Assembly: GCA_026874595.1 (NCBI GenBank)
Contig: CM049306.1
Coordinates: forward strand, 59,588,019-59,652,018
Source: Sipunculus nudus
Lineage: Eukaryota > Annelida > Sipuncula > Golfingiida > Sipunculidae
Direction of reading: 5' to 3'
DNA length: 64,000 nucleotides
Position 1 is the first letter of the stretch. Each line of letters opens with the position of its first letter. Below, in pieces: positions 12,323 through 25,620 of this stretch. Position numbers and translations under genes: made by a program. The notes under the pieces were generated by a model. It was given only the letters and a program-made list of their open reading frames with translations. It had not been told where the DNA came from and did not search any database.

Positions 12323-15300
12323 CTGAAACAACAATGGGCACAATTTAAATTTTTTAAACTGGTTAAATTAAAAAAAAACACACACACACACAAGACATAC
12401 AATACTCTGCGTGATACTCCCGTTTCCACATTTCTTGGACTTTAAACGACATGCTTAGTACTGAGGAAACAATAAAATTCCTTCCAAAGAAAACGGATAA
12501 GTATAGTTTGTGAAAGCTATTATTTTCCTATCGAGTCCATTTAACAAGCATGCGATGATAAGAACCTGCAGTGGTAAGATACCCTGCTCAAATGGGAAAG
12601 AAAACATTAAAGATACACGTAAATATTACTTTGTTGAAGGTATCAAAATTCGCTTGTTCTCTGGTTTCATAGTTAATTAATTTCTAGGTTTAGTAACTTG
12701 CACAGGCAAAATGTGTATTAGTTGAGGTGCTTTTTCGAACAGATAACCTTATCACTTACCCTTTGCGCTAACTTCTCGTTCAATAATGGTTTAATCAATC
12801 TCATTGTTCGACTCATCACCCAGTTCATGTTGTACATATGGAACGCTTTGTAGCGACCAGGCAAATTGCCCTGGAAAAAACACAAACACCACTGTGATAA
12901 AACTTTACAGACAGAGAGAGAGAGCCACGATAACCATATATAAAGTGAATTTTTCAGGGGTGCTGCCTGGTCCATTTAATAGACATGTGTGTCCCTTGTA
13001 ACTTTCCACGAGATCGTTTTCACTTTACTGAAATTACTATCACTGAAGCGCCATTTACTGATTTTCGCTATGATAGATAATATATCGCACTGTGAATATT
13101 ATCCAGTTACGGCCTTAGCTATTTTGCCCTAAATTAGGAACATTTCGGTGAGCCCCAGCGAAGGTCTGTATATGTATTATAACAGAGATTTTAAATCTCT
13201 TACAGGCTAAATCTCCTTAGTAAAAATAAAAGACTTAGATAACAGACTGAAAAGGGCTGGTTTTTTTTTCAATAAGGCTGCCTTTCCATACATGCGGATT
13301 TTCACCCGTGCGGGACCCGCGCGGGTCCCCGCATGCGAAAAGTCCCTTTCCATATGTGCGGGTCCCCGCATGCGGGTGACCCATTAGTTTGGATAAACGC
13401 ATGCACTAATAATCATAATTTCTAAAATTTTAGTTTAATATCTAAAGAAAATATTCAGTGTAAACATTTATACTAACTGATGAGGCAGATTGGAGCGGAT
13501 TAATATCGTATCTCACCAGCCAGGCTATATGGTGGCTATTTCCTGTCACACTCTAACTAGAGCTGGTCCCGGGCCGTATCTCAATGAAGAATGGTCGTAT
13601 ATTTTTTAATGCAATTCAATAAACTCTATCAGCTCCTTTTTCTTTTCAAATACAAGGACACATGCCTGCTACTGATATATACATGTAGCATCCGCATGCG
13701 GGCCCCCGCAGAAATCCAACACTGCTGGACCCGCACGTATGGAAAGGCGACAGTGATATATGATGTATGGAAAGGCACCCTAAGGCTGGAGCAAATTACC
13801 CTTTGGCTGGGGGCTCTGCCGGCCCTGATATCACCATGAAATATTTACAGATGAGCTTGCTATATTATGATTATCTGATTAGTTCTAATACTTTTATGTA
13901 GTCCCATTACTGTTTTTTTTTCATTTTTCTAACTACGTGATAATTGCTTCCAAACCTACTGCAAGTGTTAACATTTTATGTGGTTTATTCTTATTTCTTT
14001 TTTATATCTGCTTACTTCCTGGTAAGGGCCTCCTAACTTGCTAATAGCATTCTCTCCATTCCATAGTCAATGTTAAACTCCTCCCCCCCCCCCAAAAAAA
14101 AAAAAAAAATTGCTAATAACATGATAACTTCTTTCTAACCTGCAGCGCTTTAAGCCACTGTTTCAGGACGGCCAAAGTAAACTTTGCGGCATGTCTAACA
14201 GAGAAGTTGGTGAAGTCGATGAGAAAGACGACGCCGTTGACCTGCGTGGCGTCATGCTGGTACAGAGCTGACCCGACCACCAGCCCGGCTCTCATCTGAT
14301 CATCCACGCTGTACTCCCTGTACGAAGCATCCACGGCTCCTAGCCGCTGAACCATCATCGGACTCCCCTTACTGTCTGTCTGGTGTACTGGTAAACAAAA
14401 TCTGTGGAATAATAAATTCATCATATATCTATCCTTAAGACATTCATAATTACATTGTCTATGTTGCCGTTTTCCATTACAAAACGTTTCCCAATATATT
14501 CTGCGAGTTACCAGAATGTTTTTGTATTTGCCAGCCTAAACTCTTGTGACCTTATGTTGGTTACGTTTTTACATTTTATATATTATTAATGAGAATCAAG
14601 TTTATCTTAATGAAGCCTCTTTCGGTGATTTGACTCCCAATTGTCTAAAATCAGACAGAAGTCTGGTATCCAGTTCTTTCAAAATAAATCAACGTGTTTG
14701 GGAGTATGGATTCGAATATTACAGCTGCTCAGTGAGAGTGAGGGAGACAGTCTCATAATAAATAACATAATTTTCAGAGAGCTGAGCTTTCTGATATCAG
14801 GAATGCTTAGAAAGGGACATGGGTGGTTACGTCAAAAAAAGGACCGAAAAATGATGGCACACTGCGCAGAATCTGACTCAGCTGAGTACGCCTCTGCTGG
14901 TAAGGATTTGTGGGTTTATAATCTGCCACCCACATTGTGACAATGGACCGGGGCTTTTAAATACACCAGCGGCGTAGGTATAAATGTAGTGATGAGGGTA
15001 ATGTTGTCCGTTCAAATTTGTTGGACAAGAATTGTTTCATTCAAATTACATAAGCATGGGTGTTTTGTGGCAATGACTTCAGAATAGGTATTTTGTAAGC
15101 ATACGCATATGAAATGAAAACAAAATATGTTTCGTTCAAATGTAACAAATTTTGAATTTAAAGCTTCACAGTTAAAATAAATAGTCCTGGCTATGCAACA
15201 CTGCCCAACTGAAAGAGGTTCGTTCCGAGTAAAACGACCTCTGGTGGAAGGGCGAGTGACTGGATGTGTGATAACCATGCTCGTTCTCTCAGAGCATAAT

Positions 15301-16629
15301 CAGTGGCTTACCAGCGTGTTTAAACCCAGATTGGTTGGCCAAGGGTTAAACCTGATAGGACAACGATGATATGAAATTGCCTAACTGGTACACACTAAAA
15401 GGGAGAACAAAGAAAGTACAAAGAACCTATGTCCCTGTGTAAGATTATTGTTAAATCATGCATAAGAAACAATACTGCGGTGGAGTGTTGATATAATAAT
15501 TGATCATGTACCCTGTGTCTAATATCCGACGAAGAGCTGGGTCCCTGGTGTCAATGTTTTTAAACCAGTTCGGAATCTGCGTTGCCATGGTGAGCGTGCC
15601 AGTTAGCATTTTTTGGGCCCGTCGCTGGTTAAATTTTGCTGCTCGAAGGTAAGCTAGAAGGTAGCGAACATCTGTGAAAAAGAAGTACAAAAATATGGTC
15701 AAGAAACTCTGAGACAAGAATGCTGCATGTAATCAAATCACAAACAGGGACACACCAACGTAAAAATAGTTCTGGTAGCACATGGGTTTCAATTCTTAAA
15801 CGCCACTTCCTTTTATTAGACCCTGTACATTTTACCCAGGAGTCTTTTTGTTTGATTTAAATATTCAGATATTCGGAAATATTTTTGGCTTTTTCTGTTG
15901 CCTGGGAACATATCTACAGGTAAAAGGTCTGACATGTCACCCAGACAGGTCTTGATATGGTCATTTTGCATGTACACGAGGTAACGTGAAGAATATTAAT
16001 AGTCAAGTAGTTTGCTTCAAATAGTTTCAAATAATTTCTAAGTTAAGCTAAATTGGTGGATTAATCCATATTGTTATAAAATGGTTGAATTTTTTTACCA
16101 TTCCTTTAAAATTATAGGCAACAGGCGAATAAATAGCAAGAACCGACTCGAATAGACCGCCCTGAAAGTTGATGATCATTTGTTTATGAACCACTTTTAT
16201 TAACCGCAGTATTTATTTTCATCTCAAACCAAATATGGATACTTACGCTTATACTCGTTCTTGGCATGCTCATATGTAGGTCTGAAATGGGCATTACTGC
16301 CATTAGTAGCTTTGAATGGTATTATTTGTTACTATTATTTTTATATACACCTTACTCATCTACTACTCTCCTTGTACCTTGGGGTTTCAGCCTTAAGAAC
16401 AGGTTTGTTAGCAGAAATCTGTATAGAACTGAGTAACGTATTCTATGAACAAACCTGTACGACATATCATATTTTCCTGTTCCTTTATCCAGGCAGCCAG
16501 TTCTTTTACTGACAACAGACGCTGGTCGGGGTCTTCGTTTATCTCCAGCTTGGCTTTTTCTATTGTTTCTGCATCTAGCGGACAGTTGTAGACCGTCAGG
16601 TCCTCAGGAATAATCGGCTCCATTGGCAT
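12202..16629 (-). CDS. CRAL-TRIO lipid-binding protein gene (alpha-tocopherol transfer protein/clavesin-like)
   Basis: Five exons are visible: 16629-16455, 15671-15512, 14387-14140, 12870-12760 and 12322-12202. Exons 1-2 encode the helical N-terminal CRAL-TRIO_N region, with a split Asp codon giving CRTDVRYLLAYLRAAKF (family form C-R-T-D...LLRFLRA.KF). Exon 3 has TDSKGSPMMVQRLGAVDAS and GVVFLIDFTNFS, the core of the lipid-binding sheet. Exon 4 has PGRYKAFHMYNMNWV and RLIKPLLNEKL. Exon 5 has LHDSLESLRSSI and LPREYHPDGYLGP. These cytosolic proteins carry small hydrophobic ligands such as tocopherol, retinoids or phosphoinositides; the ligand cannot be told here. Exon 2 ends in phase 2 while exon 3 opens in phase 1, so a small exon (length 2 mod 3) may be missed. 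The exon after 12202 was not found. The visible parts give about 270 residues against a usual 280-320. Confidence 0.85.
12760..12870 (-). CDS. CRAL-TRIO gene exon 4
   Basis: Exactly 37 codons lie between TTCCAG|GGCAAT and AAAGG|GTAAGT. The sequence GNLPGRYKAFHMYNMN is the family's P.R...H..N strand-helix segment that lines the ligand pocket. Confidence 0.85.
14140..14387 (-). CDS. CRAL-TRIO gene exon 3 (core of lipid-binding domain)
   Basis: The acceptor is TTTACCAG|TACACC and the donor CTGCAG|GTTAGA. It encodes HQTDSKGSPMMVQRLGAVDA, then a helix with DDQMRAGLVVGSAL, and NGVVFLIDFTNFSVRHAAKF, ending WLKALQ. The exon ends in phase 0. Confidence 0.85.
15512..15671 (-). CDS. CRAL-TRIO gene exon 2
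   Basis: The acceptor is TTCACAG|ATGTTC and the donor ACAGG|GTACAT. It encodes DVRYLLAYLRAAKFNQRRAQ to DPALRRILDTG. Codon phase after the donor is 2. Reading through the donor gives a further 15 residues that do not look like the family. Confidence 0.82.
16455..16629 (-). CDS. CRAL-TRIO gene exon 1
   Basis: The ATG at 16629-16627 (MPMEPIIPEDLTVYNCPLD) opens 58 codons plus one base; a second in-frame Met is two codons later. The donor is ACAG|GTTTGT. Residues LSVKELAAWIKEQENMICRT match the helical N-terminal region. No TATA box was identified upstream. Confidence 0.8.
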
Positions 16630-17806
16630 TTTTATGTTTTCCTTTTGCTCAAACTAGCAGATACAAGTGCTTCGGAAAATGGTTTATCACAGTATCATAA
16701 ATTCTAAAATTCAGATGCAGACTTTGAAAATAGTCACTGTGCCTGCCGTTGTGGTCAAGTGCAAAAGGCAATAGCTGCCTTTTTATTTCCGTGTTTCGTG
16801 CCCCGTTCGGCGTTTACGCAGGTGTTACGGCGGGTCGGATTCACATGCATGTGTCAGGTGACTTCATATGTGAGCCACCTTTCAATACGCTTGGCGGAGT
16901 ACCTTGCATGGGGCTGCACGTGCTTCACGTTTCAGTTAGGCATGTCTTTTCACTAGAAGTATATTATATAAGCGTTATACATCGATGTCAAGTACCGAGG
17001 TGGCGGAGAGGGCCCTATCTATTTGTTAATCACATTAACGTACCGGGATGTAGGGTAAATCAACAACCTTTTTCCCTGTCAGGTCCAGGTAGCCTTATAG
17101 TTAGTATCTTATCTAATACGATGCACCAATCGGAGACGGCATTTACACTTTGATCATGAGATTAATTGCACTGAGACCGCTATGAGCATATGACTAGTAT
17201 ATTATTTGGAGTTCCAAGCAAATATCTTTACATTGTGCGATTGCAGCCTGTTATCTACATAATAAATGTCTGGTGAAAAACCGCCACGTGTCAAAATCCA
17301 GTGTTGCGTATACGGTATAGACACAACTTTCCGCCGCCTCGGGAGCATAGGGCAAGGACAGAGTGCAAAAAGGTCTGGACTGTGAGAACTACGTCCTTAA
17401 TTATTATTTACCAATGTAATAATGTACATGCGCTCTACGCCGGTTTAGTATAGGAAAGCAAACCAGGAGACCTTCAGAAAGGAATTTAATGTACAAGTGC
17501 AGTTTCCAGGAGGCTACAAGATGGTCTCCCTTGGTGTCACACAGGGGCAAAGCCTCAACATCTTTTGTCAAGGACAAGTGTCTCACAAATATTGTGTTAA
17601 AGGATATGTGAGTTTCTAATATCTATAGACAATTAGATTATCAGTACTGGCGCCATGGGGGTAATGTGGTACATTTGCGATCGTTCAGTTTATTCTTTAT
17701 CGCTCTCTCGAGTACTCTCTTCCTCCAAGTTCAAGTTAGGTCCATGTGTTAGAGTCGTACTGCACAGGTTTTCGGTCATGTTTCGAACAAGTACGACAAA
17801 CCATGT

Positions 17807-17809
<3 letters not shown>

Positions 17810-17895
<86 letters not shown>
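17810..17895. repeat. (TA)n microsatellite
   Basis: About 86 bp of AT units with one ACAT interruption. It is followed by CGATACG-rich sequence (CGATACGAATCGATACACG) that resembles motifs near 650, 20690 and 48990. Confidence 0.95.
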
Positions 17896-19281
17896 AGGGC
17901 TGTGTCAATATATTCATATATCGATACGAATCGATACACGACGTCGATACGAAAACCGAAATGTGTTGCATGCAGTATCGGTCGTATCTATGTAAAATAT
18001 TTATTGCTAACGAACAGGGATATGACTCTAAGTTTAAATATAACCTTGACGATTTATAAAGCTAAATGCACTGTATATTTGTTGCTTTGGCTTTTAAGAC
18101 TTGATAAGAAATGTTTATACACATGCACGTCAGTACTTCCATGAAAAGCAGGTGCATGTAAACGATAATAGGAAAATGATACTTACTTTCCTCTTTATTA
18201 ATGAAATCGATATTCACATCACATATTGCTACTAGGAACGCAGCGCGGCGTTTGGTGTGGACACCCCAGTGTATTTGCATGTACTCAACATTTTCTGCAG
18301 TGCAGCGCAGCGTTCGGTGTGGCCGGTCCTTTAGGGCGGACACCCCCTCTATTCAGGACAACGGCAATTTGCCCGATGGCAAAAATCACCCCGGCTAACG
18401 GACATCCAAGCGGCCGCCCCGATCGAAGTCGGCAGAAATACTTTGAAATTTCAAATATGGTCTGCTTCTGGTTCCCTTTATATCACATGAATGTTCTGAT
18501 GATTTAGGCATACTGCCATGACTATAAGACCGGAGTTAGTTTTACTCAAGTTACCTTATTTTTCAGCTGGAACATTCATTTATGTATCATTTTTTTTCAA
18601 TAGCAGTCCCTCCGAAAAATGACGGAATTAACGAAGTTTCTATTGTGCCGAGCTTTCAGTTAAGCAACATATTTATTCTGAATTTGGGCCACATTATTCT
18701 ATCACAGGCTCAGAAGCGAGCATAATAACGTATCTGTTACACACTCTGATGATAACAGTCACGAGTCATGACCTATCGCCTGGGGTGAGGGCTCAGCGAT
18801 ATCAACCGATCCCCGATCCTGTAATTGCATCACGGAAATCAGTCCCAACTACCGATTATAAGGCGTATATAAGATCATGCATTGATTTATCATATTTGCT
18901 TTCGCTTACAACAGATTTTCACAAAACTTGAACGAAATTAATTTATGTCATAAGCGATTCTTTTATTATCATGGAAAGAGTGAGTAACTGAGAAATTTTA
19001 CAGACCCAGTGCAGAAATGTATATGTCGAGACGAGTAAGTCCTGTTGATGTCAATCAATGCAAGAATACTATTTTAATAATAGGAAATGACGAAAATGTT
19101 CCAGTTAATTTAAAAAGCCTCATTAAAAAAATAAATAAATAAAACACAACAACCGGTAGCATAAAATTATATTTACATGTAATATATAATTAAGTTTAAA
19201 TATCAAAGGAAAAATACTGGTATTTTATGATTGATTGTCCCATACTTGGGTCTCCGTCATGTTGCCGCAGCCGGACCTCCT

Positions 19282-19370
19282 GGGCCCGACCCCCTCTGGG
19301 GCGGACACCTCGCTGCAATGGACAAATTGTCCAGTCCCGTGATTGTCCGCCCCAGAGGGGTTTCACTGTA
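19282..19370. mobile_element. Short pogo/Tigger-like MITE
   Basis: Perfect 17-bp inverted arms CCCCTCTGGGGCGGACA (19291-19307) and TGTCCGCCCCAGAGGGG (19344-19360) enclose 36 bp. The right end reads GGGGTTTCACTGTA, whose complement (TACAGTGAAACCCC) resembles pogo/Tigger termini at a TA target. The outer bases of the left end are degraded. A related motif, AGGGCGGACACC...GGACAA, lies at about 18333-18380. The superfamily call is from memory. Confidence 0.45.
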
Positions 19371-20251
19371 TATCATTTTATCTCTATTTTTTTTATTTAC
19401 GCAGCCAGTCATAGGTTACTTGAAACTCCCGCGTTTCACATCAGACGTAAAATAAATGGTTAAAGCCTGGGGACAAATTCTGTAAACACAGGAGATTGAC
19501 TAACTACAAATTAAAGCCATAAGAATTATCACAAACAGCAAATACAATGCCCACAATGAACCATTTTTTAAATAATTAAAAAACCTTTCAATTAAAGACA
19601 TCTTCAGACTAAATGTATATAAATTTTACTATAATTACTGCCATGAAGCACAACCAAAATATTTACAAACATTTAATTTTTCAACAAGGAGCATGACACA
19701 GGAACATGACACAAGACATAAAGATACCCTTGTTACAAATAAAACCAGACCTAAGATAGCAGACAGCTGTCTGAGAAACATAACACCAAAAGTCATAAAT
19801 GAAACCGACTAAATCATTGTTGACAAAATCTTCACTCAAAGTCTTCAAACAACATTTTATAAATTATTATAAAGACAAACACCTTCAGATATACTGCTAC
19901 ATCTGTAACAAAAATTAGTCTAAGCCCTAAAAAAATTGTTTTGATCAATAACAAACTATAATATTATAACTTCAATAATTCAGGTTGTAAATCATTCAAG
20001 TTTTTTCTTTTTAGAAATTTCCTCATTAAATCATATAGTCTCAAATATTAAGAATGTATAATCATTTAACCTCCATATTCTTGTACAATTTCTCTCTCTC
20101 CATGTTTCATACACAGAAGGCTGTTGTGTAAGCGGATTAAAATGCTTAACAACAGTCCTCAGACATAATAAAAACAAAAATATTGACATACTTAATAAAT
20201 TTTGAATGGATGCTTTACTTTTATGTCGAATAAAATATTTCTCTCTCTCTA

Positions 20252-20254
20252 TCT

Positions 20255-20312
<58 letters not shown>
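20252..20312. repeat. (CT)n microsatellite
   Basis: A CT run with a few CTAT/CG interruptions at the start. The minus-strand frame encodes only Arg-Glu. Confidence 0.9.
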
Positions 20313-20315
<3 letters not shown>

Positions 20316-20418
20316 TGATGGATTCATATTCACAGAAATATACAAAACTGTGTAATTACATAACACAAAAAATAAAGCCTTTGATCTTTCCGATCGAATA
20401 AATCAAACTGTTTGTGCT

Positions 20419-20442
20419 GGGGGGGGGGGAGGGGGGGGGGGG
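20419..20442. repeat. Poly(G) tract
   Basis: About 24 bases of G with a single A. Confidence 0.85.
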
Positions 20443-20737
20443 TGCAAAGGGCTCAAAGAAGATCGAGATATTGGTAGTTTTATTTATATTTTGATTATCA
20501 AAATCAACTGGTCTGTTTATTTATTTAATATCAAGCTTAAGCTGCTCAACTTGGGTGCAGAGCATACGTAATATGTGGTATATTAAAATGAAATATATAT
20601 ATATATATAAACATGAAACAGAGTTTTATAAAGAAATGATATACAAAAAGAAATGAAGCGTATCGTCAATATGTATCGGTATCGAATTAACCGTATCGCA
20701 ATACGTATTGTACCGGATGAGGCGAACCGATACCCAG

Positions 20738-20838
<101 letters not shown>

Positions 20839-20918
20839 AACTTAAAAGTCAATGGGGACAGTCATGAGAAAGCATGCACAGAAGAAATTCTTGTTGTGAC
20901 ACATGAAGCCCTATTTCC

Positions 20919-20936
20919 CCCCCCCCCCCCCCCCCC
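20919..20936. repeat. Poly(C) tract
   Basis: A run of about 18 C, seen directly. Confidence 0.9.
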
Positions 20937-21370
20937 GAGATGATAGATGATTGTGCAAAGTCTAAATTGCTCTTCTTTCTCATGGAGGATGGCTTCATAA
21001 TCTCTCATTTAAGCTGTCGAAGCGTACGAATATGCGTAGAATCAGCAAAAATGGGCCTGCATGGACAGTCGGGTGGAAAATTAAAACTACATCCTAGAGC
21101 CGAGTTAGCCACACAAATGCGACTGTCTTGGACAAAAATACGGCTGACTTTAGTAGTAAGCCGAGTTTCATAGCCCGACTTGGCTTGCAAAATGTTGGCT
21201 TGCTTAAACTGACCTAAAAGCCTATTCATTTGACAATGTTACAAAGTAAAATTTTATGTTACAAAGAATCCGTTTTATTTTTACAAGTTATCTATTTTGC
21301 GTGTGACATTTGGCATCCATTTTACATTTAACAAATTTGTGATTAAATATCGAGTATAGTTTATCCTGGT

Positions 21371-21550
21371 GGATATAGCGGCGCCGGGCTCTGGGTAAAA
21401 CGCTGGGCTCTCTCCGGTTCGATCCAAGGCGTGGATATGACAGCGGGTTGAAGGTAGTTTTTCCGGGTCCTCAAGTTTCCTCCAACTCCAAATACTACCT
21501 TTTGCCGCCTATCCGTGCCATGGAGGGTGCTTCGTATTAGTAATTATAAC
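21371..21550 (+). mobile_element. tRNA-derived SINE
   Basis: A tRNA-like head (A-box-like TAGCGGCGCCGG near 21376, B box GGTTCGATCC at 21416-21425) is followed by a tail with TTTTTCCGGGTCCTCAAGTT and TCCTCCAACT. Such CCGGGT-CTC-GTTTCCTCC bodies are common in invertebrate SINEs. The head is too degenerate for a tRNA gene. No poly(A) or flanking duplication was identified, and the right end is approximate. Confidence 0.6.
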
Positions 21551-23955
21551 AAGTTGTCCATGTAGAATATTTAAGTTTAATAGTCACGCCATCTGGTGTT
21601 TGTTGTGGGAACCCTTACATCCACCGAACATCCAATGTTGTTACAGCAGTAACAAGTAGGATGTCATCAATATGCTTTCATATTAGCCAATAACTATTTC
21701 CTGTTACGATATATCCTCCATCTTGCCGCCTTTATTCCTTCTCCAGGTGATAAGTTGTATATGTCTGTATTTTTACCCGTTGCTGATCCAGATAAACCTG
21801 TAATTTTCTTGTGACCTTATTCAGTGTTTTGTCTTCATATATAATCTGGTCGATTCTCAATACAATTGAGCAATTTAGGTTGACATTAAAAAAAAATGAA
21901 AGTTGATTGATTAGAATGTTTTATGTGCCGTCTGAACGACAAAGGTAATGTTACAGATATGAAAGAGCATTAGGCACACATGTTTGGTGTCTTTACTTCT
22001 TTTGATGAAATATTCTAAAGAAGTATGACATTTTATGCAAAGAAGCAAATTTAAAATGTGTATTTCCTGCGACTGTTGGTACAAAGTATAATTTCTACTG
22101 GATCCTGACCACATATTCCGGGTACCCATATTATAATCGACGGTGATGATACTGAACTCTTTGTAATAGAACTTGAATGTGGCCACGCCTCAGGTATGCA
22201 ATATTTTGGTCGTGAACTGTAGGGAACGGTGCCAATGTCGTCCTTCGGGGATTATTTCCAAAATTTTCACCTGAATCATGGGAAATTTGACATTATCCTT
22301 ACCCGGGGGCAGCGCCATCGATCAGCATCTAAATGAACTATGAAAATCCAGGTGATATATACATGTACTTGGGCAGGTATGAGTGACAATTAGAACACTT
22401 GGCACACAATGAACCAAATGTAATATGACAGGACCGGGCTGACGGGTATCACCTAAATTAATCGAATAGTCATTTTTTTTTTATTATAAAGGATTTTCGC
22501 TTTTTTAATTATGCATGGATATTTTTTTCATAGAGAAAACTTCGACACCAGATGCTATGAGAGATGTGGCTTTTCCACATTCCACAAGTTTGCCCCGGGA
22601 GGTGGTGCCATCTTGAGACTGGGGAGAAATTTACTCAAATTTTTTCAAATAAGATACACGGGGCGCCACTTTCTTGGCATTTTTAAATAGTGTTCAAAAC
22701 CAGTCGCTCATGCCTATGTGTTGGAACTGTCAAAATTTGGGTAGGTATGTAGCTTTATTTACAATGGTAACATATAGCAGAAATAATGCGTCAGCCTGAC
22801 ATTGTTCATAAATAAACAGCCATGAATCGGGACACATGTCCATGCCACCGTATACACTGTGGTATCGGTACGTGAAATCACAAAACGCACATTTTCTTGC
22901 AACACAAATTATCCTTCCTATGTTTCTAGTTAAAATATGTAAGTGGGGCACTAATCGCATTTATTATATAGAGTTCATAGCGTGTATAAGCTGGGGTGTG
23001 TCGGTTTCGTCCGGCTGAATCACGTTTGCCTGCACAAATGGGCTTCCGGCTGCTCCAGCCAGTGGTTTTTTTGTTCATCTTCACGAGAAACGACACAATT
23101 TCATTCGGAACACTTCGACCGATCGTTGCCGATCAGGCCTCGGATGTATGTATGGCCCAATGATACACCACCAGTTATGATGTACAATGTAGTTCGCCGG
23201 AAATCTACCGGGTTGCCATTTCTACTGATTCGTTTAAGAAAAGATCACAGTTTCCACAAAGAATACATTGATTAACTATGATAATATTATGTATTATATG
23301 GGCTTAATATATTGCTACACATCAAATATGACCTGGTTCTGACAGTAATTTAACTAGACAGTTAAATTTATCACAAATATAACTCATTCATCGCCCCCGG
23401 GGATGGACTTCTGAGCGTGAAATGTATCCTCGTGTGGTCCAAAACAGTATTCCTCGGATTTTTCCCACTATTTCTTAGATCAGTGCTGTTTTGTTTCTGT
23501 ACACAGTGGACATATCTTGAAGATATCCCATACTGGCGAGGATAAAAGCGGAGCACCACCGTGTGTCATTGCAACAGGCTAAACTTCACAGGAAAAAGGG
23601 ATAAAATGACTGGCATATGATATAGGAACTGTTAGTGTCATGTTATTAAACAACTGATAACAGTCGAACCAAGTATTCTACAATCTATTTTCTAATACGT
23701 TATAATGTTCCGTAAAAACTCTGTTTGATATTCTATGTGACAGGATATAAAATCCTCTTGACTTACTTTAAAATGCAGTCTTATATATCATTCATCTCAA
23801 GAGTCGTTCAAGTATATGTATTCAACATGGTTACTATAAAATGAGTAATGACACATTGGGTCTCCCGACTTGCCTTGTACCCAGCGTTCTTGGCTGGTAA
23901 AGCCATATAGGGGAATACACTACAACCACTATCCATCCAGTTGTATTGGTATCGT
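21551..23955. other. Stretch with no recognised gene
   Basis: No reading frame here resembles a known domain. A possible small exon on the plus strand at about 22534-22632 is discussed among the rejected items. Confidence 0.45.
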
Positions 23956-24310
23956 GGTATCATATGATTAGGCTACGAATGATGAATTAACACAAACTGA
24001 TACATGTGATCTCACAAACCAAAGTGATATCCAGTCTCTATGGTACAGAGTCATTTTCTGTATCGCTATCGACCAGTTATCCGTGCGAACCTCGATTGTG
24101 GTTATGCGGTCAGAAGTTCAACAAACATGCAGGGGGATTATCCGACATGCCGAGTTTAAAAGGAATTTTTTTTTTTCGCACTTGGTAGGTATTGTTGAAA
24201 GGTATTCTAAAAAAGCGAATAATTGGTCTGGCATACGTCAAGCGAAAGCGTACATGAGGCCATGAGGTGTTTTAAAAAATGACGAAAATATTTGCATCCT
24301 CATTGTGCGT
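23956..24310 (+). repeat. Dispersed/segmental repeat block (copy at 23.96-24.31 kb)
   Basis: GATGAATTAACACAA and the following 130 bp recur, diverged, at about 54850-55000. CATGCCGAGTTTAAAAGG through AATGACGAAAATATTTGC (about 24147-24295) recurs at about 26889-27030. It is non-coding. Confidence 0.6.
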
Positions 24311-25229
24311 ATTTAGGCCTACCGTGCGGCATTCGATACAAGATATAAAGGCCCTCTGACGCTGGTAATGTAAGACGGAAAAAAGCGCTATATTTTGATC
24401 TATTCGGTCCCAGTTTCTCTTCAGTAACTGTTTCTCGATTCAATCTTGGTCTGTCTTGGTCGGAATTAGAGTCCTTCTTTGTAAGGTTTAGACAGAGCCT
24501 AACTCTTTGCATGCTGTTGGTAGGGGTGATCAGGCTGCGTCATGAATTGGCCGCGGGTTATGGTGTCCTACTAGGTCATCCGATTTCGCTCCTTCCCCGT
24601 GGTTTCGGGAGTTTTGGAGCTTGGCTATTTCGTGCCTCTTGGATACTGTAGCTGTTACGTAGTCCTAGAGACATAATACAGTAATATAAGGAATGTTCGA
24701 ATCACACTATTATATCTTCTCAGTATTAATCTTGATTTCCCTAGAATTTACAGTTATATCTTATATATATGGTGTAAATACGAGTTAAATCTTTTCTTAA
24801 TTCATTAATATTATATATATTAATCTATTAATTTCATAAGCAGCCTGCGTTAGTTAAAACTAGCTCAATAGATGGCACCACTGTACGGTCGCCTTTAAAA
24901 CGAAACTTTATAAGAACATATTATATAGAAAAAAGGCACCACTGAATTGAAAGTTATTATACATATATTAGCATTATTATCTATAAGTATTACCTTTTGT
25001 TTGAATAATTGTACATCAAAGTAGAGCTAAATACCTTTTAGAGTAATCATGGATATAGAGAGTGGATCCACTATTACAGTTTCAAGATTTTTGTGAAATA
25101 TACAATTAACCGTATTTTGATTCTCAAGTTATTTTATGGATTTTGGCGGGAGTTACAGATACCTTTTCGTTGGCATGCATCTAACAATTATACCTTGGGC
25201 TATCTTACCTCTTTTTACCCGTTAAGTGG

Positions 25230-25620
25230 CAAGTGACCCAGATCATGACTAAAGTCATGCACGTGTGTACGTGCTGAATGAAAAGGCAATGCAAGTGGCC
25301 TGTAAATCATACTCCATACCGATGAGATTTAGAAAAAGGGTAAAACAAAAAAAAAAACAAAAAAAACGAAAGGGTATGAAAGGGTCGAGGCATAAAATGG
25401 GACGTGAAGGTCAAAGACCAAATTATGGTGCTAGATGATTCACGACGTTTTCGAAGCTAACATTCATTAGTGGTGTGCCGATAAATTGTTAATATCAATG
25501 ATTGGTCGTTTTCTTTCATAAAAGATTAAATTATTCGTATGCTTAATTGAACACAAACGATAATGTGTAAACATGACAAGATGTCATAATCACATCATTT
25601 TCATATCCAGACAAAGTCTT
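25230..25620 (+). repeat. Dispersed repeat, first copy
   Basis: It runs from GACCCAGATCATGACT through GATTGGTCGTTTTCTTTC to GTGTAAACATGACAAGA. The same order recurs at 26514-26865 with roughly four-fifths identity by eye. No ORF is present. Confidence 0.7.

Noticed and set aside
16749-17153. 134-codon plus-strand reading frame upstream of the CRAL-TRIO gene
   Set aside because: No domain, no signal for splicing and unremarkable composition.
17655-18059. 134-codon plus-strand reading frame
   Set aside because: About a third of it is Ile-Tyr from the (TA)n tract.
21371-21445. Functional tRNA gene
   Set aside because: The B box is good, but the arms do not pair as a tRNA and a SINE body follows.
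22534-22632. Possible plus-strand exon after TTTTTTCATAG, reading ENFDTRCYERCGFSTFHKFA
   Set aside because: The text looks protein-like, but there is no neighbouring exon, no known domain and only a weak internal donor.
24535-24660. Possible SINE or coding fragment (GGCCGCGGGTTATGGTGTCC)
   Set aside because: Higher GC than its neighbours, but no tRNA boxes, ORF or second copy in the window.
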